DNA of 64,000 nt from Yeosuana marina (GCF_011762485.1 NZ_JAAKGI010000002.1:186001-250000); one strand, 5' to 3'. Positions 41,751 through 51,296 are shown, counted from the stretch's first letter. Numbers and translations: made by a program. Notes: generated from the sequence alone by a model not told the origin.

Positions 41751-43049
41751 ATGTCAACCTATAAAAAAAATAGTATTAGCTTAACAGGTGCAGTGTCATT
41801 AGGTACTGGCGTGATGATTGGTGCTGGTATCTTTGCTTTATTAGGCCAAATTGCTGAACTCTCAGGGAATTTTTTCCCGTTTGCATTTATTGCTGGAGCT
41901 ATCATATCAGGTTTTAGTGCGTATGGTTATATAAAAATGTCGAATGCATTTCCATCCTCAGGCGGTATCGCAATGTATTTGATTAAAGCTTATGGCAAAG
42001 GTACTGTTGCTTCATCAGGAGCGCTGTTAATGGCATTTTCTATGATTATTAACGAGAGTTTGGTTGCCAGAACTTTTGGTTCTTATTCTTTACAGCTTTT
42101 CAATGTGAGTAATAATAGTGTTTGGGTGTCAATATTGGGTGTCATCCTTATTGTTGGTGCTTTTCTAATTAATATTTCAGGAAATAACATTATTGAAAGG
42201 TCTTCATTAACAATGGCCATTATAAAGATTGGTGGTATTTCTATTTTTGCAATTGGAGCACTTTGGGCTGCTGGTTTTTCTTTCCAAGATATTGTTAATG
42301 TTAATAATGACTCAACCTACCCAATTACAGATTATTTAGGGGCATTGGCTTTATCAATTTTGGCATATAAAGGATTTACCACTATTACAAATAGTGGTGG
42401 AGAAATTGTAAACCCAAACAAAAATGTAGGACGAGCAATTATTATATCTCTTGCAATATGTACCATAGTTTATCTGTTAGTAGCATTTTCTGTCTCCTCA
42501 AATTTAACGATTTCTGAAATTGTTACAGCTAAAGATTATTCGCTGGCCGAAGCATCTAAACCTGCCTTTGGTAAATATGGATTATGGTTTACAGTAGGTA
42601 TCGCCATAGTGGCTACCATATCTGGAATTATAGCCAGCATTTTTGCTGTATCAAGAATGACGGCAATGCTAACCGATATGAAACTTATCCCGCATAAGCA
42701 TTTTGGGATGCCTGGAAATATTCAAAGGCATATGTTGGTTTACGTTACTGTCATAGCAATTGTATTAACTGTATTTTTTGATTTAAGTCGTATTGCATCT
42801 CTAGGAGCTATTTTCTATTTGGTGATGGACATAGGTATCCAATGGGGCATATTAAAAAATATAAGAAAAGAGATAAAGGCTAATTTCTTTATGGTACTAA
42901 CGGCAATAATTTTGGATATAGTGGTTTTAAGTGGCTTTTTATGGATTAAGGCAAGTTCAGATGTAACTGTTATAATTGTTGCATTAGTCGCCATAACGCT
43001 TATCTTTTTTGGCGAAAAATGGTTTTTGAAAAGAAGTGATAACAAATAA
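41751..43049 (+). CDS. APC-family amino acid permease, copy 2
   Basis: A 432-residue transporter, paralogue of 21637-22995; both start with SLGTGVMIGAGIF motifs (here LSLTGAVSLGTGVMIGAGIFA) and share FPSSGGIAMYLIKAYGKGT and AYKGFTTITNSGGEIVNP. About 12 helices. The ATG follows the oxidase stop by 2 bases, so it is part of the copper operon. Substrate unknown; cationic amino acids or polyamines are guesses only. Confidence 0.88.
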   Translation: MSTYKKNSISLTGAVSLGTGVMIGAGIFALLGQIAELSGNFFPFAFIAGAIISGFSAYGYIKMSNAFPSSGGIAMYLIKAYGKGTVASSGALLMAFSMIINESLVARTFGSYSLQLFNVSNNSVWVSILGVILIVGAFLINISGNNIIERSSLTMAIIKIGGISIFAIGALWAAGFSFQDIVNVNNDSTYPITDYLGALALSILAYKGFTTITNSGGEIVNPNKNVGRAIIISLAICTIVYLLVAFSVSSNLTISEIVTAKDYSLAEASKPAFGKYGLWFTVGIAIVATISGIIASIFAVSRMTAMLTDMKLIPHKHFGMPGNIQRHMLVYVTVIAIVLTVFFDLSRIASLGAIFYLVMDIGIQWGILKNIRKEIKANFFMVLTAIILDIVVLSGFLWIKASSDVTVIIVALVAITLIFFGEKWFLKRSDNK

Positions 43050-43061
43050 AAAGCAGAAATT

Positions 43062-43250
43062 ATGATGTATACATGGATTATTGTTTTAGTAATAATTGCT
43101 TTGGCGGTTATACTATATGCAGGGAAAAATGGGATCAAAATCCCCAAGAAGGAGAGTCCTTCGGAAATTTTGGACAGACGCTTTGCAAATGGTGAAATAT
43201 CCAAAGAAGAATATGAGGAAAAAAAACAAGTCATTAATTCAAAAAATTAA
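43062..43250 (+). CDS. SHOCT-domain small membrane protein, copy 2
   Basis: A 62-residue protein, one helix (MYTWIIVLVIIALAVILY) and SHOCT motif SPSEILDRRFANGEISKEEYEE. Paralogue of 26715-26933 with differing N-terminus. It lies 12 bases after the permease stop. Confidence 0.78.
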   Translation: MMYTWIIVLVIIALAVILYAGKNGIKIPKKESPSEILDRRFANGEISKEEYEEKKQVINSKN

Positions 43251-43255
43251 AAAAC

Positions 43256-43642
43256 ATGAACTATTATTTTAATAAAACAGTAAATGGAACTTTTGAAGAG
43301 GTTATCGATAAAGTTACAAAAGGATTAAAAGAAGAAGGTTTTGGAATACTTACAGAAATTGATGTAACAGCAACTTTAAAGAAAAAATTGGGCGTAGACT
43401 TTAAAAAGTATATAATATTGGGAGCTTGTAATCCACCTTATGCACATAAAGCGTTACAAGCAGAAGATAAAATTGGCACCATGTTGCCTTGCAACGTTAT
43501 AGTACAGGAAATTGATAAAGACATTATCGAAGTAGCTGCGGTCAACCCAATGGCATCAATGCAAGCTGTGGAGAATGAAAAGTTGAGTGATGTTGCCAAA
43601 GACATAACCGCAATGCTTGAAAACGTAATAGAAAAGTTATGA
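43256..43642 (+). CDS. DUF302 domain protein
   Basis: A 128-residue cytosolic protein with DUF302 core: FEEVIDKVTKGLKEEGFGILTEIDV, LGACNPPYAHKALQAED, and TMLPCNVIVQEID. DUF302 proteins are common in bacterial metal and redox clusters; function not known. Two conserved Cys residues are present. 5 bases after SHOCT. Confidence 0.85.
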   Translation: MNYYFNKTVNGTFEEVIDKVTKGLKEEGFGILTEIDVTATLKKKLGVDFKKYIILGACNPPYAHKALQAEDKIGTMLPCNVIVQEIDKDIIEVAAVNPMASMQAVENEKLSDVAKDITAMLENVIEKL

Positions 43643-43698
43643 CTCTATAAAATAGAGCAAAGCAGTATTTTATTAATATAAACTTAAAACAAATAAAA

Positions 43699-44367
43699 AT
43701 GAGAAAAACAAAATTATCGATTGGAATTTTTGCAATAGCATTTGCAGCCTTAACAGTAATGTCTTGTAAAGACAACAAAAAGGAGTCTGTTGATTCAAAT
43801 GGGCATCATACAGAAATGGGGGCTAAAGAAAACCACATGGGAATGAATAATGAAAGTGAAGAACATCATCATGAAGATGGTGATGAAGATCATGATCATG
43901 ACAAAGGAGCTACAATGAAAACTAGGGATATAGAAGCATCCACTCAAAAAAACGCTGCAACAGCGCCGATTATTGATGCCTACCTTCAAATTAAAAATGG
44001 ATTAGTTGCCGATAATAAAGACAATGCCGCAAAAGGAGGAACAGCATTGCTTGCCGCTTTTTCAAACTTTGAGATGTCGCAACTTAATGAAGAGCAACAT
44101 ACAGCCTACATGGACATCGTTGAAGATGCTAAAGAACATGCAGAGCATATTTCCGAAAGCCCTCTTGAGCACCAACGGGAGCATTTTGAAACATTGAGTA
44201 CAGATATCTCTGATTTGGTAACATTATTGGGTACAAATAAAACCTTATACCTAGATTATTGCCCAATGAAAAAAACAAATTGGTTAAGTGAAACCAAAGA
44301 GATTAAAAACCCTTTTTTTGGTAGTAAAATGATAACCTGTGGGAATGTAAAAAAGAAAATTAATTAA
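43699..44367 (+). CDS. DUF3347 lipoprotein with His-rich segment
   Basis: A 222-residue lipoprotein; signal ends LTVMSC with lipidated Cys. The His/Asp/Glu-rich segment (HHHEDGDEDHDHDKG) after it resembles metal-binding tails. The DUF3347 domain ends YCPMKKTNWLSETKEIKNPF, MITCGNVKKK. Third DUF3347 in the region. Stop at 44365-44367 abuts the next ATG, so translation is coupled. Confidence 0.83.
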   Translation: MRKTKLSIGIFAIAFAALTVMSCKDNKKESVDSNGHHTEMGAKENHMGMNNESEEHHHEDGDEDHDHDKGATMKTRDIEASTQKNAATAPIIDAYLQIKNGLVADNKDNAAKGGTALLAAFSNFEMSQLNEEQHTAYMDIVEDAKEHAEHISESPLEHQREHFETLSTDISDLVTLLGTNKTLYLDYCPMKKTNWLSETKEIKNPFFGSKMITCGNVKKKIN

Positions 44368-44823
44368 ATGAAAGTAGTTAAAATCATAGCATTGGTTTTA
44401 TTGGTGGTTTTTGTAGGAATTCAGTTTGTTAAAACCCCACGCAATCAAAGTGATGTTGTGCCTAAAACAGACTTTATGTTGGTTAATGATGTTCCGAAAG
44501 CTATTGGGAACAAGTTGCAAATTTCCTGTTATGATTGCCATAGTAACAATACGGCCTATCCTTGGTATAATAAAGTACAGCCAGTTGCTTGGTTTTTAGA
44601 AAACCATATTAAAAAGGGTAAGTCTGAATTGAATTTTAGTGAATGGTCAAACTATTCAGATAGAAGAAAAAAAAGCAAATTAAAATCGATAATAAGTCAA
44701 ATTGAAGATAATGAGATGCCATTGTCTTCATACACTTTGATTCATAGGGATGCCATTTTATCAGAATCTGAAAAGGAATTGGTTATAGGATTTATGAAAC
44801 AAATAAAAGACAGTTTAAAATAA
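44368..44823 (+). CDS. Haem-binding domain protein, cytochrome c-like
   Basis: A 151-residue protein with an N-terminal signal anchor (IIALVLLVVFVGIQF). It contains ISC54YDC57H58, the haem-attachment CxxCH, and the rest of the family pattern AYPWYNKVQPVAWFLENH, NEMPLSSYTLIHRDA. It matches the Bacteroidota haem-binding domain family (Haem_bd). It is probably a periplasmic redox partner; the multicopper oxidase is upstream. Confidence 0.85.
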   Translation: MKVVKIIALVLLVVFVGIQFVKTPRNQSDVVPKTDFMLVNDVPKAIGNKLQISCYDCHSNNTAYPWYNKVQPVAWFLENHIKKGKSELNFSEWSNYSDRRKKSKLKSIISQIEDNEMPLSSYTLIHRDAILSESEKELVIGFMKQIKDSLK

Positions 44824-44824
44824 G

Positions 44825-44887
44825 ACCTGATGTTAAGTATGGAATGGTTTCTTTTATTGATTAGTTAAAACCCTTCATAAACCAGGT
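44825..44887 (+). repeat. Imperfect stem-loop between haem-binding and permease genes
   Basis: ACCTG (44825-44829) pairs with CAGGT (44883-44887), and GAATGGTTT (44841-44849) pairs with AAACCCTTC (44868-44876) with one mismatch. The 5' arm begins with the same ATAAGACCTG decamer that follows the PII-like gene stop at 38785-38794, so the two structures may have common origin. Confidence 0.4.
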
Positions 44888-44903
44888 ACTAAAACATAAG
44901 ATT

Positions 44904-46112
44904 ATGAATGACTTTTTAAAACAGTGGGGAGAAGGCGCATTTACATCATTAGGCTTCTTCTGGAAATCTGGTTGGGCATTTGTTTTGGGTTATGCAATCA
45001 GTGCCATGATTCAATCATTTGTTCCAAAAAAGAAGTTGACCAATTATATTGGTGGATTAAGTGTTAAAAGCGTCTCCTTATCAACGCTATTCGGTGCTAT
45101 AAGCTCTTCTTGTTCTTTTGCAGCATTGGCAACTGCACGTTCGCTCTTCAAAAAAGGAGCTCATTTTATTACTACAGTTGCTTTTATGTTTGCTTCAACC
45201 AATTTAGTAATAGAATTGGGTATTTTAATTTTTATTTTTCTGGGAGCAGAATACGTAGTAGCAGAAATTATTGGTGGATTGGTTCTTATTGTAATAAGTT
45301 CGATTCTTATTAAATTAACATATCCCAAACAATGGATAAAAAACGCTCGTGAAAAGTTAGAAAAGGAATCAGATATTAAAGAAGAAGACTTTGATTGGAA
45401 AAAGCGCATAAAATCAAAAAAAGGATGGTATATGGTCAGCAAAAGCTATAGTATGGAGTGGGGAATGGCCTGGGAGGATATCTTGATTGGTTTTGTAATT
45501 GCAGGATTTGTAGCGGTTTTTGTTCCAGATAGTTTTTGGCAGGCCATATTTCTACAGGATATGGTGCCCATGTCTGGGGAACCTGGATTTTGGATTCGGT
45601 TAGAGAATGCAGCGGTGGCTCCTTTTGTAGCTGCCCTTACCTTTATAGGGTCAATGGGAAACATTCCTTTGGCTACAGTACTTGCTGGTTCAGGAGTAGC
45701 ATTTACCGGAGTAATGGGATTTATATATTCTGATTTGATGGTGCCTCCTTTAGTAGACATGAACAGAAAATATTACGGAATAAAGGTAGCCTTATATATT
45801 GCAGGGATCATGTACATAAGTATTTTATTCACGGCCTTAATTTTGGATTATGGGTTTGAACTTTTTGATGCTATACCGGAATCTGTTAAAAAACAAGCCG
45901 ATGGCAGAACTTTTAAAATAGATTATACGTTCTGGTTTAATATGGTCTTCGCTGTAATAACAAGTGTTTTGGTTTATTACAACATTAAGAAAAAGAAAAA
46001 AGATGGAGATTGGAAGGGTTTCAATTTTTTAAAATTAGGTTTCAAACGTTTGATAGTCTATCTATTTGCTTTGATTCTTTTAATAGGATTGGCATTGAAA
46101 GCCTTTTTGTGA
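44904..46112 (+). CDS. DUF318-type permease
   Basis: A 402-residue membrane protein with about ten segments of the permease family PF03773 (ArsP-like). The two repeats each contain the family motif, here AISSSCSFAALATARSLFKKGAHF and PFVAALTFIGSMGNIPLATVLAGSG. Related proteins export methylated arsenicals, or metals in some clusters. 80 bases after the haem-binding gene with the stem-loop between. Confidence 0.85.
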   Translation: MNDFLKQWGEGAFTSLGFFWKSGWAFVLGYAISAMIQSFVPKKKLTNYIGGLSVKSVSLSTLFGAISSSCSFAALATARSLFKKGAHFITTVAFMFASTNLVIELGILIFIFLGAEYVVAEIIGGLVLIVISSILIKLTYPKQWIKNAREKLEKESDIKEEDFDWKKRIKSKKGWYMVSKSYSMEWGMAWEDILIGFVIAGFVAVFVPDSFWQAIFLQDMVPMSGEPGFWIRLENAAVAPFVAALTFIGSMGNIPLATVLAGSGVAFTGVMGFIYSDLMVPPLVDMNRKYYGIKVALYIAGIMYISILFTALILDYGFELFDAIPESVKKQADGRTFKIDYTFWFNMVFAVITSVLVYYNIKKKKKDGDWKGFNFLKLGFKRLIVYLFALILLIGLALKAFL

Positions 46113-46155
46113 ATACCCAATAGTTGTTGGTATGGATGTTTTATCTAAATAAAAA

Positions 46156-46713
46156 ATGAAAAAGACACTTTATATAAAAAATATGGTATGCAACCGATGC
46201 AAGGCAACGGTGAAAAGAGAGTTGGATGCACTGGGTTATAATATAGTTTCACTTAAATTAGGACAGGTAGTTTTTAATGAAAGTATGCCTAAAGATAATT
46301 CTAAATTAGAAGAAAATCTTAAAAAACACGGTTTTGAGATTATCAAAGATGAAACAGAAGTATTGATTGAAGAAATAAAGATTGCACTTATAAAAAAAAT
46401 CGAAAATCAAGACAACTTAAATATTTCTTCTTATTTGTCTAAAAATTTCAACAAATCCTATTCTGCCTTAAGTAAGCTGTTCAGTAAAACTGAAGGTATG
46501 ACCATTGAAAAATATGAAATTAACCTAAAAATTGAAAAGGTAAAAGAATATATGCAGTTGGGAGAATTAAATTTTTCTGAAATAGCCTATAACCTTAATT
46601 ATGCGTCAAGTAGCCACTTGGCAAGACAATTTAAAAACATAACAGGCATGTCAATGACCGAATATAAAAACTTGCAACAATGGGAGAGAAAAACCCTTGA
46701 CCAAATTGTATAA
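46156..46713 (+). CDS. HMA-AraC regulator, copy 2
   Basis: A 185-residue regulator, paralogue of 28865-29446: MVC12-N-R-C15 pair in the N-terminal HMA-like part, then YSALSKLFSKTEGMTIEKYEI, IAYNLNYASSSHLARQF and ITGMSMTEYKNLQQW in the AraC part. Near-identical order, so the pair arose by duplication. It directly follows the permease (43 bases) and precedes a Met-rich lipoprotein. Confidence 0.86.
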   Translation: MKKTLYIKNMVCNRCKATVKRELDALGYNIVSLKLGQVVFNESMPKDNSKLEENLKKHGFEIIKDETEVLIEEIKIALIKKIENQDNLNISSYLSKNFNKSYSALSKLFSKTEGMTIEKYEINLKIEKVKEYMQLGELNFSEIAYNLNYASSSHLARQFKNITGMSMTEYKNLQQWERKTLDQIV

Positions 46714-46821
46714 ACAATGACCCGAATTATGTAAAGGGAAATAACATGATATGCTTAATTTTAACTAGAGTAAAGTCAAAATAAGTCACAATATAAAGAG
46801 TAATCAATAAATTTAAATATT

Positions 46822-47253
46822 ATGAAAACATTAGTAACATTTTTAACGGTAATTGGTCTGTTTACCTTAACAAGCTGCAAACAAGATGCCAATGTAAATG
46901 CAATGATGCAAAACCCAGAAATGAGAGGTCAAATGATGCAAAACATCGTAGGTGACCATGATATGATGACAGAATTTATGGGAAAAATGAAAAACAATCC
47001 GCGTGCTATGCAAATGATGCAAGGGGATAAAGGAATGATGAATATGATGATGAATAGTGAAGGTATGAATATGATGAATGACAGTATAATGTCAATGAAT
47101 ATGATGCACTCCATGATGAAAGACGAAAAAATGATGACTCACATGATGCAAATGATGCACGATCAAGGCATGATGAGCGATGAGTGTATGAATTCCTGCA
47201 TCAAGATGATGAGTGCCAAAGGAATGAACACGGGCAATATGCATACAAACTAG
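46822..47253 (+). CDS. Methionine-rich lipoprotein, copy 2
   Basis: A 143-residue lipoprotein, paralogue of 27563-28027. Signal MKTLVTFLTVIGLFTLTSC with lipidated Cys19. Repeated MMQNP, MMNMMM and MMHSMM clusters and DECMNSCIKMMSAKGMN. Likely Cu(I) binder in the periplasm. Confidence 0.82.
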   Translation: MKTLVTFLTVIGLFTLTSCKQDANVNAMMQNPEMRGQMMQNIVGDHDMMTEFMGKMKNNPRAMQMMQGDKGMMNMMMNSEGMNMMNDSIMSMNMMHSMMKDEKMMTHMMQMMHDQGMMSDECMNSCIKMMSAKGMNTGNMHTN

Positions 47254-47277
47254 AGCACATTTTAAAATCTAGAAATC

Positions 47278-47352
47278 ATGATGTATTTATGGATTATCCC
47301 ACTAATAATTGTCCTTTAGGCAATTTGGTGGTTCGCAAAACAAGAAAAATAG
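47278..47352 (+). pseudogene. Interrupted small membrane peptide gene
   Basis: Two ATGs open a short frame MMYLWIIPLIIVL that is stopped by TAG at codon 14, then continues AIWWFAKQEK to a second TAG. The N-terminus resembles SHOCT copy 2 (MMYTWIIVLVII). If the internal TAG was a sense codon the product would be a single-helix peptide of 24 residues. I read this as a decayed small protein; readthrough is possible but unproven. Confidence 0.4.
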
Positions 47353-47367
47353 ATAAACTCTAAAAAG

Positions 47368-47571
47368 ATGAAACTTTTATTAATCACTTTTATCCTAATA
47401 GGATTGGGAATAACGGGAATAGCCATAAAACTTTGGGCCAAAAAAGGAGGTAAGTTTGCCGGAACCTGTGCAAGCCAAAACCCTATGCTCAATAAAAATG
47501 GAGAACCATGCAGTATGTGTGGAAAAACTCCCGATCAGTTTAAAGACTGTGATGAACCTAAACGTTCCTAA
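47368..47571 (+). CDS. Small membrane protein with Cys pairs
   Basis: A 67-residue protein: one N-terminal helix (LLLITFILIGLGITGIAIKLW), then GKFAGTCASQNPMLNKNGEP and CSMCGKTPDQFKDCDE. The four Cys could bind a metal or a cluster. Proteins with the same ASQNPMLN pattern are widespread in flavobacteria, function unknown. Confidence 0.72.
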   Translation: MKLLLITFILIGLGITGIAIKLWAKKGGKFAGTCASQNPMLNKNGEPCSMCGKTPDQFKDCDEPKRS

Positions 47572-47576
47572 TAGTG

Positions 47577-47655
47577 AATGTCCCAGTATAAAAAATAGCA
47601 AGCTGTGACAGAAAGCCACTTGACCAAAATGTATAGAAAATGGTCCGAAATTGTA
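47577..47655 (+). pseudogene. 3' relic of an HMA-AraC regulator gene
   Basis: The bases here align with the end of the regulator at 46156-46713. The terminal codons read DRKPLDQNV-stop at 47607-47636 against ERKTLDQIV-stop there, and similarity continues about 15 bases past the stop (roughly 34 of 43 bases by eye). Upstream TATAAAAA...GCAA also matches, but with frame shifts. No start or HMA part remains nearby; the rest must be deleted or has been moved. Confidence 0.6.
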
Positions 47656-47769
47656 AATTGAATTTTGAAAGAAGAATGTTTTTGGGTTGATGGATTAGTA
47701 GCCGTGCGTTTTACATTTTTAAATATTGGAAATTTAACATGGTAAATAACAAAAGGTACTAGAACAATT

Positions 47770-47904
47770 ATGAAAGAATGCTGTAAAGAGAATCACCAAA
47801 ACACCAACAAAAAGTTTAACATAAAGAAATGGCTCAACTATATAGCCTACACGATAATAGCTCTAATAGTTGTTGGTGCATTGGTTAAACAATTGCTTGG
47901 TTAG
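47770..47904 (+). CDS. Small single-helix protein with CC motif
   Basis: A 44-residue protein, MKECCKENHQNTNKKFNIK, then hydrophobic YIAYTIIALIVVGALVKQLL. Vicinal Cys and a His near the N-terminus, cytoplasmic by the positive-inside rule. In line with other small metal-island membrane peptides. No homologue recognised. Confidence 0.55.
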   Translation: MKECCKENHQNTNKKFNIKKWLNYIAYTIIALIVVGALVKQLLG

Positions 47905-48000
47905 GAGGATAAATCTAAAATTCGCGTCTATTAATTTTAGATAAGCAATTGTATGACCATTAATAACTAGCTATTATTATAGACATAACAATAAAAAGAA

Positions 48001-48165
48001 GTGAGTGAAACTAGAAGAAATAAAAGAAAGAACAAAAGGAAATCACATAAAACGAAAAGTGATATTTCAAGAAAAGATAAAATTATTGGAATACTCGCCA
48101 TTATAATTATTCTTTTATTAGGAACTATTGCTGGTTACTATTATTCGCTTTCCAACGCCAGGTAA
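48001..48165 (+). CDS. Possible small basic membrane protein with GTG start
   Basis: A 54-residue frame, VSETRRNKRKNKRKSHKTK, a highly basic N-terminus, then a hydrophobic helix IIGILAIIIILLLGTIAG and SLSNAR-stop. Start GTG at 48001. Composition fits a small cytoplasmic-side-anchored protein, but low complexity and no known relative make it uncertain. Confidence 0.4.
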   Translation: MSETRRNKRKNKRKSHKTKSDISRKDKIIGILAIIIILLLGTIAGYYYSLSNAR

Positions 48166-48467
48166 TATTTGTTTTAGTCATAAAGAAAATGAACATTATC
48201 CTCAACATAAAAAAAATGGTTTGTCCTAGACGTATTTCGACAGTATCGATTATTTTATAGAAATTAAATATGCTAATTGTTTAGGATTAAAGCTTTTAAA
48301 TTGCAGTCTATTGGAATTTCGGAAGTTAGAAGTAGAAAATATTAGAGGATGTACGTGAGTTAAGTAAAAGTAAATAGAATAATAAAATATGATGCGTTTT
48401 AACCAAAATCCTTTATAATATGATAGGATTTAAATAGACCTTAACATAAAATTAGATAAATAAGATA
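48166..48467. other. Intergenic region between small ORFs and CopA
   Basis: A 302-base AT-rich stretch without an intact gene. It contains the 5' relic of a regulator at 48189-48340; the remaining 130 bases up to the CopA start hold no clear gene and should contain the CopA promoter, for which I could not identify a convincing -7/-33 pair. Confidence 0.6.
48189..48340 (+). pseudogene. 5' relic of an HMA-AraC regulator gene
   Basis: The frame reads MNIILNIKKMVCPRRISTVS, then stops at 48258-48260. It resembles the N-terminus of the HMA-AraC regulators (IKNMVCNRC), with the second Cys replaced by Arg (CGT for TGT). After the stop, frameshifted pieces such as LQSIGISEV still resemble the family LQELG region. 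A decayed copy. Confidence 0.45.
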
Positions 48468-51233
48468 ATGAAACACACTTATAAAATAACAGGAATGACT
48501 TGCATGGGTTGTAAAACCAATGTTGAAAGTGCTTTAGGAAGTTTAAAAGAAATTACCCAAGTAACTGCAAATTTAAAAAAGGAAGAAGTTGTTGTTGAAA
48601 TGACATCCCATATTTCAATAGAAAAATTGCAAGACACCTTATTAAAAGCGGGGTTGCATTATACTATTGAAATGCCCGGACAAGAAAGCAATAAGCAAGA
48701 AAACCACAAGCATTCGCATGAAAGTGTAAAGGAAAGCAGTAGCGAGTTTTATTGCCCTATGCATTGCGAAGGAGAGAAAACTTATAAAGAGGCCGGCGAT
48801 TGCCCAATATGTGGAATGCATTTAGTAGAACAAAAGGCTGAATATACATGCCCAATGCACCCAGAAGTTGTAAGTGATGAGCCAGGGAAATGTCCTAAAT
48901 GTAAAATGACCTTGGTGCCTAGAGAGTCTTTAGGACTAAAACATGGAAAAACAGAAAGCAAGAAGCATGCAGATGAGCACCAACACAGCCATGGGCCTAT
49001 AAAAGAAGGCAATGGCGTGTTTTATTGCCCAATGCATTGTGAAGGGGAAAAAACCTATGATAAAGCAGGTAGTTGCCCAAAATGCGGAATGGATTTAATT
49101 GAGCAACCAAAATTAGTTAGCGATACCAAATATACATGCCCTATGCATCCCGAAATTATAAAGGATGTACCGGGAAGTTGTCCAATTTGTGGTATGGATT
49201 TAATTCCAATGGAGCCCGATGAAAGCGAAGAATTAAAAACATTCAATATGTTGGCAAAAAAAATGAAGATTGCCACTGTTTTCGCTGTGCCTGTTTTATT
49301 GATTTCATTAGCCATGTATTTGCCAAAAAACCCATTATTAAGCATTATGCCGCAATATAATTGGGATTGGGTTCAGTTTGCACTAACACTACCAGTAGTT
49401 TTTTATGCCTGTTGGATGTTTTTTGAACGCGCATGGAAATCTATTATAACTTGGAATTTAAATATGTTTACCTTGGTTGGCATAGGAACCGGAGCTGCAT
49501 TTATATTTAGCATTGTCGGTCTTTTATTTCCTGATGTATTTCCTGCCGAGTTTAAAGGCAATAGTGGAGATGTAAGTCTTTATTTTGAAGCCACAGCAGT
49601 CATATTAACCTTAGTTTTATTAGGGCAATTATTAGAAGCCAGAGCACATAGCCAAACCAGTGGCGCCATAAAAGAATTGTTAAAACTGGCACCTTCGGAA
49701 GCCACTTTAGTAGTGGATGGCGAAGACAAAGTAGTGTCCATTCATGACATTAAAGCCGGGGACTTGTTGCGGGTAAAGCCAGGTGATAAAATCCCCGTGG
49801 ATGGCGTAATTTTTGAAGGAAAAAGCAGTATTGATGAATCCATGATTACCGGGGAACCAATTCCTGTTGATAAAACAGTGGATGATAAAGTAAGTTCAGG
49901 CACCATAAACGGCACACAATCTTTTGTTATGAAAGCGGAACGTGTAGGTTCTGAAACCTTATTATCACAAATTATCCAAATGGTAAATGATGCGAGCCGA
50001 TCCAGAGCTCCCATTCAAAAATTAGCGGATACCATCTCTAAATATTTTGTCCCCATTGTGGTTTTGGTTTCTATCATAACATTTATTATATGGGCCAATT
50101 TTGGCCCAGAACCTGCCATGGTTTATGCCTTTGTTAATGCAGTTGCAGTGCTGATCATTGCTTGCCCATGTGCGTTAGGATTGGCAACACCCATGTCGGT
50201 TATGGTAGGTGTTGGCAAAGGTGCCCAAAATGGTGTATTAATAAAAAATGCTGAAGCACTTGAAACCATGAATAAGGTAAATGTTTTAATAACTGATAAA
50301 ACAGGGACCTTAACCGAAGGAAAGCCCTCGGTTGAAAAGGTATATGCGACGGATGATAAAAATAGCGAATTGTTACAGCAAATAGCTTCTCTAAATCAAT
50401 ATAGTGAACATCCATTGGCGCAAGCCGTTGTAAATTATGCGAAGCAAAATAAAACAAAGCTTATAAAAGTTGATGATTTTGAGGCTGTTGCAGGTAAAGG
50501 GGTGATAGGAACCGTTGCTAAAAATAAAGTTGCTTTAGGAAATAAAAAATTGATGGAACAAATAAATGCTTCTGTTTCTAAAGAATTAGAAGCCAAGATT
50601 GTTTCACAACAAAAATTAGGTAAAACGGTATCATATATTGCAGTTAATAATGCTGCGGTAGGTTATGTTAGTATTTCGGATGCTATAAAAGAAACAAGTA
50701 AAGCAGCTGTTAAATCATTAATGGATAAAGGTGTGGAAGTTATTATGTTAACTGGGGACAATGAAAACACAGCTAAGGCCGTAGCAGACGAGATACATTT
50801 AACCAGTTTTAAAGCAAGTTGCTTACCTGAAGATAAATTAGAAGTCATTAAAAAATTGCAAGCTGAAGGTAAAATAGTTGCCATGGCTGGCGACGGTATT
50901 AATGATGCGCCCGCGCTTGCCCAATCTAATGTCGGTATTGCTATGGGAACAGGAACAGACGTGGCTATTGAAAGTGCTTCAATGACCTTAGTTAAAGGCG
51001 ATTTACAAGGAATTGTTAAAGCAAAAAATTTAAGTCATTCCGTGATGAGAAATATCAAGCAAAATTTATTTTTCTCATTTGCTTATAATGTTTTAGGCGT
51101 GCCAATTGCTGCAGGTGTCTTATTCCCTGTATTCGGATTGTTATTGTCACCAATTATTGCGGCTTTAGCTATGAGTTTTAGCTCAGTATCTGTAATCACA
51201 AACTCTTTGAGGTTGAGAAATGTGAGATTATAA
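48468..51233 (+). CDS. copA: CopA-type copper P-type ATPase with HMA and four HMBD repeats
   Basis: P1B-1 ATPase of 921 residues that exports Cu(I) from the cytoplasm. The N-terminus has one HMA domain (GMTC12MGC15), then four zinc-ribbon-like HMBD repeats at about 94-120 ([13 protein letters not shown]), 126-150 ([17 protein letters not shown]), 185-212 and 222-248, arranged as an A-B-A-B pair. The membrane site is C566-P-C568 ([12 protein letters not shown]), phosphorylation D610-KTGT, actuator TGEP, and hinge [20 protein letters not shown]. Four HMBDs are unusual; most have zero or one. Confidence 0.95.
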   Translation: MKHTYKITGMTCMGCKTNVESALGSLKEITQVTANLKKEEVVVEMTSHISIEKLQDTLLKAGLHYTIEMPGQESNKQENHKHSHESVKESSSEFYCPMHCEGEKTYKEAGDCPICGMHLVEQKAEYTCPMHPEVVSDEPGKCPKCKMTLVPRESLGLKHGKTESKKHADEHQHSHGPIKEGNGVFYCPMHCEGEKTYDKAGSCPKCGMDLIEQPKLVSDTKYTCPMHPEIIKDVPGSCPICGMDLIPMEPDESEELKTFNMLAKKMKIATVFAVPVLLISLAMYLPKNPLLSIMPQYNWDWVQFALTLPVVFYACWMFFERAWKSIITWNLNMFTLVGIGTGAAFIFSIVGLLFPDVFPAEFKGNSGDVSLYFEATAVILTLVLLGQLLEARAHSQTSGAIKELLKLAPSEATLVVDGEDKVVSIHDIKAGDLLRVKPGDKIPVDGVIFEGKSSIDESMITGEPIPVDKTVDDKVSSGTINGTQSFVMKAERVGSETLLSQIIQMVNDASRSRAPIQKLADTISKYFVPIVVLVSIITFIIWANFGPEPAMVYAFVNAVAVLIIACPCALGLATPMSVMVGVGKGAQNGVLIKNAEALETMNKVNVLITDKTGTLTEGKPSVEKVYATDDKNSELLQQIASLNQYSEHPLAQAVVNYAKQNKTKLIKVDDFEAVAGKGVIGTVAKNKVALGNKKLMEQINASVSKELEAKIVSQQKLGKTVSYIAVNNAAVGYVSISDAIKETSKAAVKSLMDKGVEVIMLTGDNENTAKAVADEIHLTSFKASCLPEDKLEVIKKLQAEGKIVAMAGDGINDAPALAQSNVGIAMGTGTDVAIESASMTLVKGDLQGIVKAKNLSHSVMRNIKQNLFFSFAYNVLGVPIAAGVLFPVFGLLLSPIIAALAMSFSSVSVITNSLRLRNVRL

Positions 51234-51296
51234 AAGAGATTTAATATGATAAATGTCATTTTTAATTATACATAAAACATTTAGCTTGCAGGGTAA

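Noticed and set aside
43643..43657. Small hairpin CTCTAT/ATAGAG after the DUF302 gene
   Set aside because: Only 6 bp and no T run; too weak to call a terminator.
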